Source: Eupeodes corollae (lineage: Eukaryota; Arthropoda; Insecta; Diptera; Syrphidae). From it: a DNA stretch of 64,000 bases. How positions within the stretch are numbered: position 1 is the stretch's first letter; the number at the start of each line of letters is the position of its first letter. A program made the position numbers and the translations under genes. The stretch covers positions 191,191,174 to 191,255,173 of the forward strand of contig NC_079147.1 of the NCBI RefSeq assembly GCF_945859685.1, in the 5' to 3' direction. Positions 11,700 through 23,050 of this stretch are shown here, in pieces. Below the pieces are notes generated by a model that saw only the letters and a list, made by a program, of their open reading frames with translations, did no database searches and was not told where the DNA came from.

Positions 11700-12698
11700 T
11701 CCCTTCAAGATCCTCCTGGGAAGAAGAGGGACCCCTGGAAGACGATGCGGTACACTTCTACACTGACGGTTCAAAGACCGATCACGGAGTTGGAAGTGGT
11801 ATCTTTTCAGAACAACTGAATCTCAGTCTATCCTATAGACTTCCCAATCAATGTAGTGTATTCCAGGCAGAAGTAATGGCGATTAAAGAAGCACTATCCT
11901 GGCTCAAAGAAAACGTGATATCTTGTAAGGATATACGAATCTTCTCGGACAGCCAAGCCGCTCTTAAATCTCTCGCGTCTGTCTCCACAAACTCTCGAAC
12001 AGTCCACGATTGTCAATCATCTCTGAAGGAGATGACGGAACAGTTTAACATTCACCTCATTTGGGTGCCGGGCCACAGAGACATTCCGGGAAATTGCAAA
12101 GCCGATGAGCTCGCCAAAAACGGAACACTTCTGCCTTATGTTAGACAAAAACATAACATAGGAACACCACTTGCTACATGCAAATATCTTCTCAAGCAAT
12201 ATGCTTTAGAAACAACAAATACTAGATGGTCACAAAGTACCACCTGCCTGGCAACCAAACAAATATGGCCAAGTATTGACTTAAAACGGTCAAAAGGCTT
12301 GATATCACTAAGCAGACAAAGTATAAGCTCTACAATTGGAGTAATAACGGGACACTGCCTCATAGGTAGACATGCTCTGAGGCTAGGGGTCTACACAAAT
12401 GACTTCTGTAAAAGCTGCATGGACGAGGAGGAAGAGGAAACAGTCCAACACCTTCTATGTACATGTCCAGCACTCTCCATTAGAAGGAATTACTTTCTTG
12501 GTAATCCCTTCTTCGATAATACCAGTGAACTGGCAAATATTGACACAAAACGTCTCTCTAACTTTATTAAAAGTACAAAATGGTTTGTTTAAATTCATTA
12601 CTCTCCCATGAGTAACCTCATTAGTGGTATCACAATGGACCCTTGAGGTCTACGTGTGTCAATGATATCTGGACAGCCACTCTAACCTAACCTAACCT
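11700..12698 (+). mobile_element. LOA/Loner-like LINE family A, 5'-truncated copy 1 (RNase H and zinc knuckle)
   Basis: Flanked by an exact 9-bp target duplication AAGGAGCTT (11691-11699 and 12699-12707). It carries an RNase H domain starting at about 11750: YTDGS, FQAEVMAIKEAL, FSDSQAAL and PGHRDIPGNCKADELA supply the catalytic Asp, Glu, Asp and His/Asp positions. The first motif is in a different frame from the 238-codon ORF at 11876-12592. A C-terminal CX2C...HX4C zinc motif (CKSCMDEEEEET, HLLCTC) follows, as in I/LOA/R1-group LINEs. The 3' end is a short (CTAAC)n/(CCTAA)n tail at 12682-12698. Endonuclease and reverse transcriptase were lost by 5' truncation at insertion, so it is immobile. 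Confidence 0.88.
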
Positions 12699-12707
12699 AA
12701 GGAGCTT

Positions 12708-13261
12708 AAGTAAGTGTTAGGAGCACCAGCTCAGATATGGGAGTTATACTTAAGCTTTGGACGTATATAAGTCTTGTCGATAACAACCAGATCAGAGAGG
12801 GAAAGCTCTTGCATCGTCTTAGAAAACCCAAACATCTTTGCGGCATTTTTGGCGACATCACATATGTGATCGTTCCACAAAAGTTGGTTGGTGATACACA
12901 TACCTAGAATATCGAGGTGTTCAGTCTCCTCGATGCAAGTGGGATCTATGGCTAATGGCATGTGAATCTGACAACGAATATGAAAAGCTAAGAGATCTAT
13001 GTTCAGCGAAACAATGTATTGGACTAGAAGTTCCAGACAGGAGATCATTAATAAAAATGGGAAAGACTGTTTGCGAGATAGAACAGAGCCCTGGGAAACA
13101 CCAGTATTTATTTTGTGGTTTTCAGACTTGAATCTATCCAATACAACTTGTAGATTGGGGTTTCGATAAATTAAGCAATAGTGAATGATTTGCTTATTTA
13201 CGGAAAACTTAAACCACATAAAATTGAAAAAAGAATTGGTGCAAAGACCATATTGTGGCAA
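12708..13261 (-). pseudogene. CR1/Jockey-like LINE, reverse transcriptase palm region
   Basis: A 176-codon minus-strand ORF reads GVSQGSVLS (motif B region), then CIEETEHLDILGMCI and LLWNDHICDVAKNAAKMFGF, ending KTYIRPKLKYNSHI. These are the motif D-E and 'primer grip' region of CR1/Jockey reverse transcriptases (family form LG..I....W..HI...AK...). The catalytic YxDD is absent because the stretch between motif B and motif D is mutated or deleted. It is the upstream half of the element interrupted at 11691-12707. Confidence 0.75.
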
Positions 13262-15508
13262 AAACTGCTAAGCACCATCATAACTAATGTATAAGGCGAG
13301 ACCTTGAGATGAGGTGGGAAAAGAATACTAGCACCAGGTTATACCTTTGAATAAAGAATTCAGTGGGATCGCAATCCTCACCAATTTTGGTTTCACTTAG
13401 TGAAAATACAGCTCGCCTGTTTGAAACAGTATGGGAGTACACAAAATGAAAATAGGATAGGAAGGATAGTACAATTTAACGTCGCCTTCTAATTGGGTTC
13501 CCGATTAAGCTAATGTACCTTTTTCAATTTGATTTATATAAATAACGTTTTTGAATTTGTAAGTATGTACTCTACATAAATGACAGAAGAACTATTGCAG
13601 TGGTCTTCCCAAATTCAGTTCAGTAAAAGATAACCCCACTTCTACAATCCGTGCTTGTAGTTGTTCCATCTCAACCAACAACACAAAGTTGTATTTTAAA
13701 TGTTTGTCAGAAAAGAATGATTTTATGAAATAGGAAAATATTAATTGTAATGGTGAAATAAGTTGCCTTATTTTCCACAAACCATGCCTTAAATTTTAGA
13801 AAGGTTATCTTTAGTTTTGAGAACATTACGTTGCTGTGTGAACTTTTCAATATTCTCTGCAATTAATATGCCGAGATTTTAGAAAATTTTATTAACCACT
13901 TCTGTTCCTGATCTAAGGTGTACTCCTTATTGATCACAAATTCTTGGTAAATTTGTAAATTTAACAGATTTATCTCCCTACGCTCTTAATAGTTTAATGA
14001 ACTTCGGTATGGTTAGTGTTCCATATCAGTGTCAAAGATGAAAAACCAAAATAACCTGATTGAAATCTCAGCAAATAAGATTAAACACTCTTTCCTCTTC
14101 AACTGATTTTTTCATCGCCATTTTAAAAAATGTTTTACTAAGGGAGAAAATATTTCCTACCAATCCGATTTAATAAGTGAATTTTAAATATTTTAAGGTG
14201 CTTTTCACACCTTTTTAAATAACTCAAGGATGGTTCATCGTACAGAAAAGTAGGTTTGATAGAAAATAAATTAATCTTCCCGTTCTGCTTGGGGTCAAAG
14301 CAGAGGGTTATGACAAGGCAAATCTATTTTTTCTAATATTTTCGGGTAGCTTGTACGTATTAACGCTTTTCAAAAATGAAAATAAAAAAAAATATGATTG
14401 TACCAATGTTTTTTGATATGCAAAGTATGCTGAGCTGAAATGTCTATTTTCGCGTGACCAAATAGCTTACAGTTCAAAATAAAATATAAATTAAAAAGAA
14501 ACCTAAAAAAACTTGTATGATATATTTTTCAATATTAAATAAATACAATTTCTCTATTTGAAGGTTAAACATAAAATATTGTAATTGAATAAGTTCCTTA
14601 TAGATAATTCATTTTTTCCTTAAAATAACTTGGACAACCCAAGTTTAAAAAAATGCACGGTTTCAGTTAAATTTCTATACAAATATTTCCGAAATAATAT
14701 TGTATTCATCTACAAAACGATTTTTTTTTTGACATTTTTTAGTGAAATAATCCAAATATCATAATATTCTAACATCCGGTTAATAGGAAAACTATAAATA
14801 TAAAATCATGTATATAGCAGCCTCAAAGCAAATTTCCTTTTTCAATTGAATTTGTTTTAGAATGCAATTCATATGAATGTATAGGTTACCATGAGTGGAG
14901 CAGCTAGCGCATATTTCTACATATAAAACGAATAAAATGTACAAATAATAATTTTAGTCGGTTGTGGAACATCGCCATACATACAATGCACATAATATAT
15001 TTAGTATATTCAAAATATGTATGGAAATGCAGATATTGTCTGATGCCACTATTTCTATAATATATCTAGACACTGCCACTTTATAGGATATATGTATAAA
15101 CAACATCTACAAATTCTCGTGAATAAACGATTTGACATGAAAATGCTTTCAAAATAAAAGGGGAGGAATCAACTAATGAAAAATTTCCAAAAAAAATGGC
15201 ATGAATATACAATTATTATGTACATACATATGGGTAGTGTAAATTAGCCTGATTCAAAAAAACAAAATGTCTTCTTTTTTAAATGAAAATAGTCCACCTG
15301 TCAAAATGTCAGACAAAATTATACTTTTTTTGTCACACACACAAAAGGATAATTTTTAAAAAGTATTAGGTTGTCCAGAAATTGAATCTTGCTTTGGGAT
15401 TCTGTTCTATTCTTTCACATCAGGTTTTTAAAACGATTTGGATGATTTTGAAAAGTTTCATATACGATTTCTGAGAAGTTTGAGAAGTAATGAATTTAAA
15501 ACGTTAGC
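13262..15508. other. AT-rich non-coding stretch
   Basis: The left 180 bp may be more 5' CR1-like sequence but I cannot read motifs in it. The rest is AT-rich, with ATGTAYATAC-type runs. No ORF over 62 codons and no known repeat family. Confidence 0.4.
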
Positions 15509-15516
15509 TGTTTTAA

Positions 15517-16841
15517 CCTAAACTAAACTGGAAACTAAATATTGAAGTACGGGTTAAGAAGGCCTGTGTTGCCTTCTACGCCTGCAGCAAAACTTCGGCA
15601 AAAAGTGGGGCCTTCAGTCGAAGATGAATCGCCCAATCTTAACAATCTTAAGAAGGTGCAGAGAACAGCTTGCGTGGGCACCACAGGGGCCATGCGTACT
15701 TGCGCAACGGACGCCTTAAACGTTATTTTGGATCTTCTACCAATCTACCTTTTTATTAAATACATAGTTTCCTGCAGCGCTATTAGGCTGAAGGAATCAA
15801 ACAGCTGGTTTTCAAAACCTTATGGTCACAACAACACAACGGAATTGAATCCTTCAAATATTATTTCGGTAGACACTCACTACTGCACCCCTACTTTAAG
15901 CCTTAGCAGGGGTTTTAAGGTTATTTCCCATCGATAGAAGATTGGGAGGATGACATCGTGTCGATAGGTTTCGACACAGCCATCTTTACTGACGGCTCAA
16001 AGATGGAGTGCGTAGTTGGATCTGGGATCTTTTCTGAGTCCCTAAATGTAGCCAAAGCCTTTAGGCTTCCTGAATTTGCTAGCGTTTTTCAGGCTGAACT
16101 GTTGGCAATAAGGGAGGCTTGTAAGATACTTAAACGAAACCCAAACCAAAACCGAAATGTGGCTATCTTTACAGACAGTCAGGCAGCTGTCAAAGCCATT
16201 GAGTGTCACCCTGATCTGGGTTCCAGGCCATAGTGGTATCGTGAGAAATGAACGAGCTAGCCAGGCAAGGATCGGCCCTTCATATGGAAATGGTTAACAT
16301 TCCTCTTGGTGCTATGAAGGGTAAAATCTTTTCTATCTACCAATTTGATAGAGCCGAAGGTGGAGCAATTTACCCAACTGCATTATATCTAGGAAGATAT
16401 GGCCCACCTATAACAAAACCCGTACAAACGATCTTCTATGCAGGCCCAGGCAAGGCATAGTAAGGATTGTTGCGGTTTGTACCGGACATTGGCCTATAGG
16501 ACCTCATGCAGAGAAGTTGGGTATCTCTTACAACACCTTTTGCCGTAGCTGTAGTGACCAAAGAGAAAGTGAAACGATAATCAATTTCCTCTGCAAATGT
16601 CCTGCTTTGGCAAACACTAGAATGAAGAACTTTGGAAAAGCATTCTTTCAAGAATTTGATGAGCTATCTGAGACAAAGATTAGAGACCTAATCTTTTTTC
16701 TCAAGCTTCTCTATCAATCTATATTCCTTTCAATCAAAGGTCAAACGAGTTTTTGGTATCAAAACGGCGCACTACAGCGCTAATTGGATCTCAGGCTACT
16801 TTGCCTTGAGATCGCCATTTCTGCCTACCTATCTACCTAGA
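15517..16841 (+). mobile_element. LOA-like LINE family B, copy 1 (5'-truncated, RNase H)
   Basis: An 8-bp target duplication TGTTTTAA flanks it (15509-15516 and 16842-16849). Coding remnants are a post-RT segment (VQRTACVGTTGAMRTC, TDALNVILDLLPI, CSAIRLKESNSW at about 15660-15820) and an RNase H domain (IFTDGSKMEC, FQAELLAIREACK, IFTDSQAAVKAI in the ORF at 15958-16233). After an internal deletion and frameshifts comes the C-terminal zinc motif (CRSC, then NFLCKCPA, ORF 16517-16783; the usual His is Asn in this copy). The tail is CTACCTATCTACC. It is closely similar to 34403-36147 but lacks its reverse transcriptase part and carries extra small deletions. Dead copy. Confidence 0.85.
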
Positions 16842-16849
16842 TGTTTTAA

Positions 16850-18190
16850 TAAAATACGTTTACGTGTTAGACTTATTTTGGAGTCAGTTTTGAATAAAGG
16901 TTATCAAAGCCCTCACATAAAAAGTGCAGCTTGATTGTTAGAAGAAAAACCCTTTCCACCAGCGTATCAATAACTTAAAAAATTACTGTTTTTAAATCAT
17001 TAGTTAAAATTATGCTTACTAAATATTACTGTAGAATATCACCAAACTCTAATTGCATAGAAAATGGAAGACATTTTGAATTTTTGAATCAGTCCAATGT
17101 ACATTGTGCATGTATACATATATTGTATGCACTATGTGCACCTAATGTATGTATATTATTTTCTAGGTATGCATAATTTTAAGTTAAAAAAAAATGTATA
17201 TACATATGTATGTATGGATATAAATCGATTGTCTGTTTCATTCATTGACATAATATAATCGAAAATTGAGATAAAACCAAAAATATATTATTTTGACAAT
17301 ATTATCAAGGACCATACATAAAAGAGTAAAAAAGTCTTTGCCGATATAGTTTTTTTTTAATTCTATAAAATTGTGTTCCGTTTTTGCATTTTAATGAAAT
17401 TTAAGTAAAAAATAAAAGAAAATATCAATATCATTTTACACGGAATAATATAAAACAGCTGAGACAAAAACAGGGAAAATTCTATATTTAGGAATGCGAA
17501 ATGTAAATTTTGTAAAATAAAACTCTTAATAATATTAATTCATAAAATTGGTATACTTTTTTTTACGTTTGAAATGAACTTATATTTTTAATTTTAATTT
17601 TTTCTTGGAATTTTAATGTGATTTTTAAAACAAGAAGTTGTCACAGACATTTTTTTATATAATTTGCTCATTGACAATTCTGAAAAATGAGCTCGTAGAA
17701 ATATAACATTAATTTCCGAAGAAATTAATATTTATTGGAGATGAGAATAGTTACAGATTATCTTGAAAAAAAATACGGTATGGACACTGATCATTTTCTA
17801 TTAAATATAGTTTTAATAATATGACAATTTGACATTTAAAAAACTCCGAAAACAATGAAATTAGTAATAATTTAATATGGAGTTGTTTTTTTTATTCTGT
17901 TTTGACAGCTTTTTTCAAGAAAAATTGGAAAATTAAAAAAAAAAAAAAAAACAAAAATCAAATTGGATAAATCTTACAAATTACAAAAACTTCTAATGGG
18001 AAGTTTAAGAGAAATCGATTCTAAAGGATAATGGAGAAAATATGACCATTAAAATGAACATTTTGTTTGATGTACAAGTTCGAATAAATTGCGTCAGAAT
18101 TATTTGAGGGTTGCTAATCAAATTTTGGAATCGATTTTCGGTTATTAAAGCTGGTACTAGTGAAATTTGACTACCGTATTTCACCATAAC
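16850..18190. other. AT-rich non-coding stretch
   Basis: It includes a TATGTATGTA/CATATATA alternating purine-pyrimidine patch at 17100-17215 and an A17-18 run near 17935-17952. No coding potential or repeat family recognised. Confidence 0.45.
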
Positions 18191-18201
18191 AAAATTCACA
18201 A

Positions 18202-20592
18202 GGTTAGGTTAGGTTATAGTGGCTGTCCAAGATGGAAACGGACACAGATAGGCCAGTTTAATGGCCTATTCATTCATTCATTGTGATACCACATGAGTCT
18301 TGAGGCTTCCTCTTAAGCTCAATGGAACCAGCTTGAGTGCCTTACGAACCGTGAGAGGCTGATTATACCGATATGATTTAGATCGTTTAGATCGTTAAAG
18401 AAGAATTCTCCTAGGTAATTCTTGCATTTTCGAGCTAGAGCAGGGCATGTGCAGAGAAGATGAAGAACCGTTTCTTTCTCTTCCTCGTCCAGTGTCCGGT
18501 TATGACAACTATTATCGAGCTTATATGCGATCTGCTTAGAGAGAGCAAGCACCTTGAACGTTTTAAATCCAGTGTTGGCCAGATGTTTTTTGTGGCTTGA
18601 CACGTGGTGATGTTGTTCCACCTGGTGCCTGCCCTCCTCACAGCGTCTTGCATTAGCAGCAGTTTACAAGTAGCGATTGGTATGCCAGTACGTGCCAAAC
18701 GTGGTAGGATGGGCTGTACTGTACCATTCCTAGTGAGTTCATCTGCCTTACAGTTACCTTAAATGTCTTTATGGCCCGGCACCCAGCAAAGGTGAATATT
18801 AAACTGTTGCGCCATCTCCATTAAAGATGATCGACAGTTATGGACTGTTATAGAGATTGTAGAGACAGAGATTTGAAAGCGGACTGGCTATCTGAAAAAA
18901 TACGGATATCAGATGTTGATATCACGTTTTCTTTGAGCCAGGATAAGACTTCCTTTATCGCCAAAAGTTCCGCCTGGAACGCGCTACAATGATTTAAAAG
19001 GCGGAATGAGAGACTTAATTTCAGTCGTTCAGAGTACACACTTCCACCAACCCCTTCTTTTGTTTTTGACCAATCTGTGTAAAAATTAATTGACTCATCC
19101 TCCAAGAATGTCCTATCCTCCCAAAAAGATCTGGTAGGTATAGAAATCTGGAAGTTTCTGTCGAATTGTAGTTGGGGGATGGTGTAGTCTGTGTGCTTTG
19201 GAATTGATTCTAAGTACCTTAGAATTACGGAGTGGCCAATGTTGTTGTTAGTCAACTGCGACGAAGCATTTAGGCGAATAGCAGAGCTTGCAGCTATTTG
19301 TTTGCTAAATATGTCAAGAGGTGTAAGGTAGAGCAAGGTGTCCAGTGCTGCAGACGGGGTCGTGCGAAGCGATCCGCTTATACATAGGCAGGCTGAACGT
19401 TGGACTTTGTTTAGCTTATCCCTGTTTATACCTTTCTCTAAAGCAGTCCACCATACTGCCACACCGTACGTTAAAATCGGTCTGATTACCGATGAGTATA
19501 GCCTGATTCTGGGTTTTAAACCCCATTTATTACCAATAGCTTTTTTGCAAGAAAAGAAAGCTACAGTAGCTTTTTTTTACTCTTTCCTGTACGTTGCGTT
19601 TCCAATTTAGTTTTTTGTCTAAGACAAGACCCAGGTATTTAGCCTCGTCTGAGAATTTTAATTGGATTCCTTTAATATAGGGAGGGTTGACAAATGGAAT
19701 ATTGTATCTCCTCAAAAAAAAGGCCAGATCCGTTTTGTGTGGGTTAACACCCAGTCCACACCGATCAGCCCAGAGTATTAGTCTGTCCAAGACATTTTGT
19801 AAGAGTTCTTTTAGGATGTTAAGATGCTTTCCTGAAACTGCTATAGCAACGTCGTCCGCATAGGCTATCACCCTGAAAACCTCCGCATCCAGACTAGTTA
19901 GGATTTCATTCAGCACTAGGTTCCAGAGGAGAGGGGATAGAACACCACCTTGCGGTGTCCCTCTACTCACGAATCGTCTACTAGAAGAGTTGCCCAGTTT
20001 TGAGTTAATTATTCTGCTAGTAAGCATTAAATGAATCAACTCCCGAAGCGAACTCTCTACATTTAGAGATGTCAGTGCAGATGTGATTGAATATGTTTCC
20101 ACGTTGTTAAAGGCACCTTCGATGTCAAGGAATGCAACCATAATGAAATCTTTATGATCGAGGGAATATTCGATGGTGCGAACTAAAGTGTGTAACGCTG
20201 TTTCCACCGATTTGCCTTTACAGAAGGCATGTTGAGACAAAGAAAGAAGTCTTGTATCGATACGTGCCCTTAAATGGATATTAATCAATCTTTCCAGGGT
20301 CTTAAGAAGGAATGATGATAGACTCATAGGTCGTAGATCTTTAGGATTGGCTTGGGAGCTTTTACCTGCTTTAGGTATAAAAACAACTTTAACTTCTCTC
20401 CATGCCGAGGGAATATGGACCAGGTAAACACAGCTGGTAAAAATTGCCTCAAGGATTGGTGCAATTATATCAGAAGTCTTTTGTAATTCGGGTGGTATTA
20501 TTCCATCTGGTCCTGCAGCTTTAAATGGTTTGAAGCTGTTGAGATCCCATTGTAGCTTATCCCTTATGATCAGACCTTGTAGATATGTTGTA
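18202..20592 (-). mobile_element. LOA/Loner-like LINE family A, copy 2 (RT with intact YADD, RNase H)
   Basis: Flanked by the 11-bp target duplication AAAATTCACAA (18191-18201 and 20593-20603; one base may belong to the tail). On the minus strand, 20327-19530 encodes a reverse transcriptase core: FLDIEGAFNN (motif A), GTPQGGVLSPLLWN (motif B), AYADDVAIAVSG (motif C, catalytic Asp pair kept), and EAKYLGLVLDKKLNWK (motifs D/E). A frameshift leads to 19462-18848 with the post-RT region and RNase H (FYTDWSKT, with Gly replaced by Trp; FQAELLAIKE; FSDSQSA). More frameshifts follow, then the zinc motif region near 18430-18500. The element ends in (CCTAA)n. 5' truncation removed the endonuclease. 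Confidence 0.88.
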
Positions 20593-20603
20593 AAAATTCA
20601 CAA

Positions 20604-21765
20604 AGTTTAAGGGAAAATTAGATACGAGCGTTGGAAATTCTCAATAATAACGAACTACTAAAAAAGCGTTCCTTTATAAAAATGCTTCACTAGGACGAGG
20701 CGGAGGCCATTGTGAATATTTCCGTGCAAGAGCTTAGAAGTGCGATCTTTTAAATATTTGTTCTGTTTTCTTTTTTAATTTAGTTTGAAATACACATGAG
20801 CTTCCATAAAACTATGAACAAAACAAATACAAGGTAGAAACAAGGGAATCATGTGAAAAGAGGTTTGTCTCAAATGTCACTCTACCAGCCATTAAAATAA
20901 GGAACAAAAGGTGAGTATAAGTTACAATAAGAACGGTTCAAAAAAGATCATAGGAAAAAGTGATACTATCAACAGAAGAAAACTCAAACTTTCGGGTGAA
21001 AAATAGTTGAACCTTGTTGAACCGTTGGTTACTATTTGTATTTCCATGATCTGAAAAAAGATGAGCTTATTTTGGAAAAAAATCATAGCCGTATATCAGT
21101 TGTAATATTGTCTGGAGCTATAACTACTTTATTACTATCGGTTTTTGTTTTTTATTCCACAAAAATGAATGGGAACAGCTTAAAATGTGTGCTGACTTAG
21201 ATTTTTCAGAAAGAAAAATCACATTTTGAGAGCTGTCAGAAGTTGAATTCAATCAAAATACTTGGAACCCTTATTCATCGCATTTTAACATAATTAATTA
21301 TTTGGCCATGGCGTTTTCATACAATTTATAAAGTTGGAAGGCCAAGTTGACACGCCATACTCTGTGCTTTTCATGATTGCTCAGTCCAAATTTCGTAAGA
21401 TTATTAGAAAAAATGTAATGTTTTCATTCCAAACATAGACATTCATTAGTAATGTAAAAATGTTTCCTTTTTTTCTGATATTTTGCATGTGTCCTAGTAA
21501 AGCATTTTTTTAGACCCTTTTTAAGTAATTTATATTTTTTTATCTTGAGGGTTCCAACCCGCGTATTCAATCAACCCATAAATATTACAAAATTTATAAT
21601 TGCGAAATACGTACCCATTTACAGGTAGTAATAGTTTTCGCGTAAAACACTTCTGCCTCATCCTCAAAGTTTTGTTTATAAATGGTGTTTTTTTGTAGGT
21701 TCAAATCAAAGGGAGTAACATAAGGTTGGAAGCTTGAAACTTTTCTAGTTTGACGTTGGTGTTGT
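20604..21765. other. Non-coding stretch
   Basis: No ORF over 60 codons, no coding similarity, and no repeat match within the window that I could see. Confidence 0.4.
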
Positions 21766-23050
21766 ATGTTTCAAGACGATTGCAATAACAAGTTTTCAAA
21801 AACTCAACAGTTGTCAACTATGGCCTTCCCAGGTCCCAATCAAACCTTAAAGAAAAAAACTGTGATGCGACCCACACAGATAACTTCCTATCCCGTCTGT
21901 CCATTTGTCTCACTTAAAAGTTTTTTAGGGTTTCGTGTTTTGTTAAAAAAGTTGTCAGTTTAATTATTCTTAAAAATTTAAAAATTTGTCAAAGAGATTT
22001 TAAGTCGAAAAACGATATTTACCAATTTTAGTAGTATTTCTTAAAAGTTTTTATTTCTTATATAAACAAATACAAATTTGATGAATGAAATTAATTTTAA
22101 GTCAATATCTTCTATTGTTCACGGGATATCGAGAACTGAACATCAATTCTTATTAAATTTGCGTACTATTTTTTGTAGATTTTATTTTTTTTTTATGAAA
22201 AAAACGGACCGTTGGATTATTATACAAAATTTACTGAATGTCGAAAACAGTATTTTCTGTGAGATAAAATAAGTTTAAAGGCATTTTTTTTTTAATTATT
22301 GAAAAGATATTTAAGTTCATAATCAATTTTACCAACTTTTGTTTAGGTTTTTATTTTTTGTATAAAAACTGTCAATTCGATTTTTTTCACAATTTTACCG
22401 AATGTTGAAAACAATAACTTTTTTTAAAGATACAATAATTTTGAAGCCATAATCTCAAGTTTTTGAAAAGATATTTGAGTCGATATTTAATTTTTACCAA
22501 CTTTGAGAAATGTTTTTCTTAGGTTTTAATTTTTAACAAAAAAAAAAAACTGTCAATTTGATTTTTCTCAAAATTGTATAAGATGTCAAAAAGGTAATTC
22601 TTCGTTGCAAAAAATTATTTTGGACATGAAATCATATTTTAGTCGTAAAATTTTCGATTTGACAAATTTTTGTTGTTGTTTTAATTGGATTTTTATACGA
22701 AAATATATTTATTTGGTATCACGTTACAATATATAATACAAAATTTATTTCAAGTCTTTAGCGTTATTGGTTCGTGAGATATTTTGGGTGATTTAAAATG
22801 TTGACCTTTTTTTAAATTCTTATGGTAAAAACAACCATTATATTTTTTTTTTGAGAGCCCTTTCTGCATTATTATCTGTACAACAAACATTTATTTAAAG
22901 TCAATATCTCTACTGGTTCTTGAGCTATGGACGACGAAAAAAACGACAAAAACGGATTAAAAATTATGTATTTCGACTATAAGACCTAAAGAAGTGGAGA
23001 AATGTCAAAATTTTGAATTCGTTAAATCGGACCGATTACAATAACTTTCT
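21766..23050 (+). repeat. Dispersed repeat R, most complete copy, with tandem core
   Basis: The left segment (21850-21925) shares 'ataacttcctatcccgtctg' with 50390-50410. The core has monomers anchored on '(a)ctgtcaattcgattttt...' at about 22211, 22371 and 22552, each carrying 'gaaaacaatat', 'ttgaaaagatatttgagtcg' and 'tttttaccaactttg'. The right segment has 'ggtatcacgttacaatatat', 'ttcaagtctttagcg', 'tctgtacaacaaacatttat' and ends near 'cggaccgattacaataac'. There is no coding capacity. The same modules in the same order recur at 50.3-58.5 kb (+) and reversed at 25.2-26.7, 60.2-61.3 and 63.1-64.0 kb. Confidence 0.75.

Noticed and set aside
12682..12700. CCTAA repeats considered as interstitial telomere DNA
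   Set aside because: They occur at the 3' end of each family A LINE copy, so they are the element's tail and not a telomere remnant at this site.
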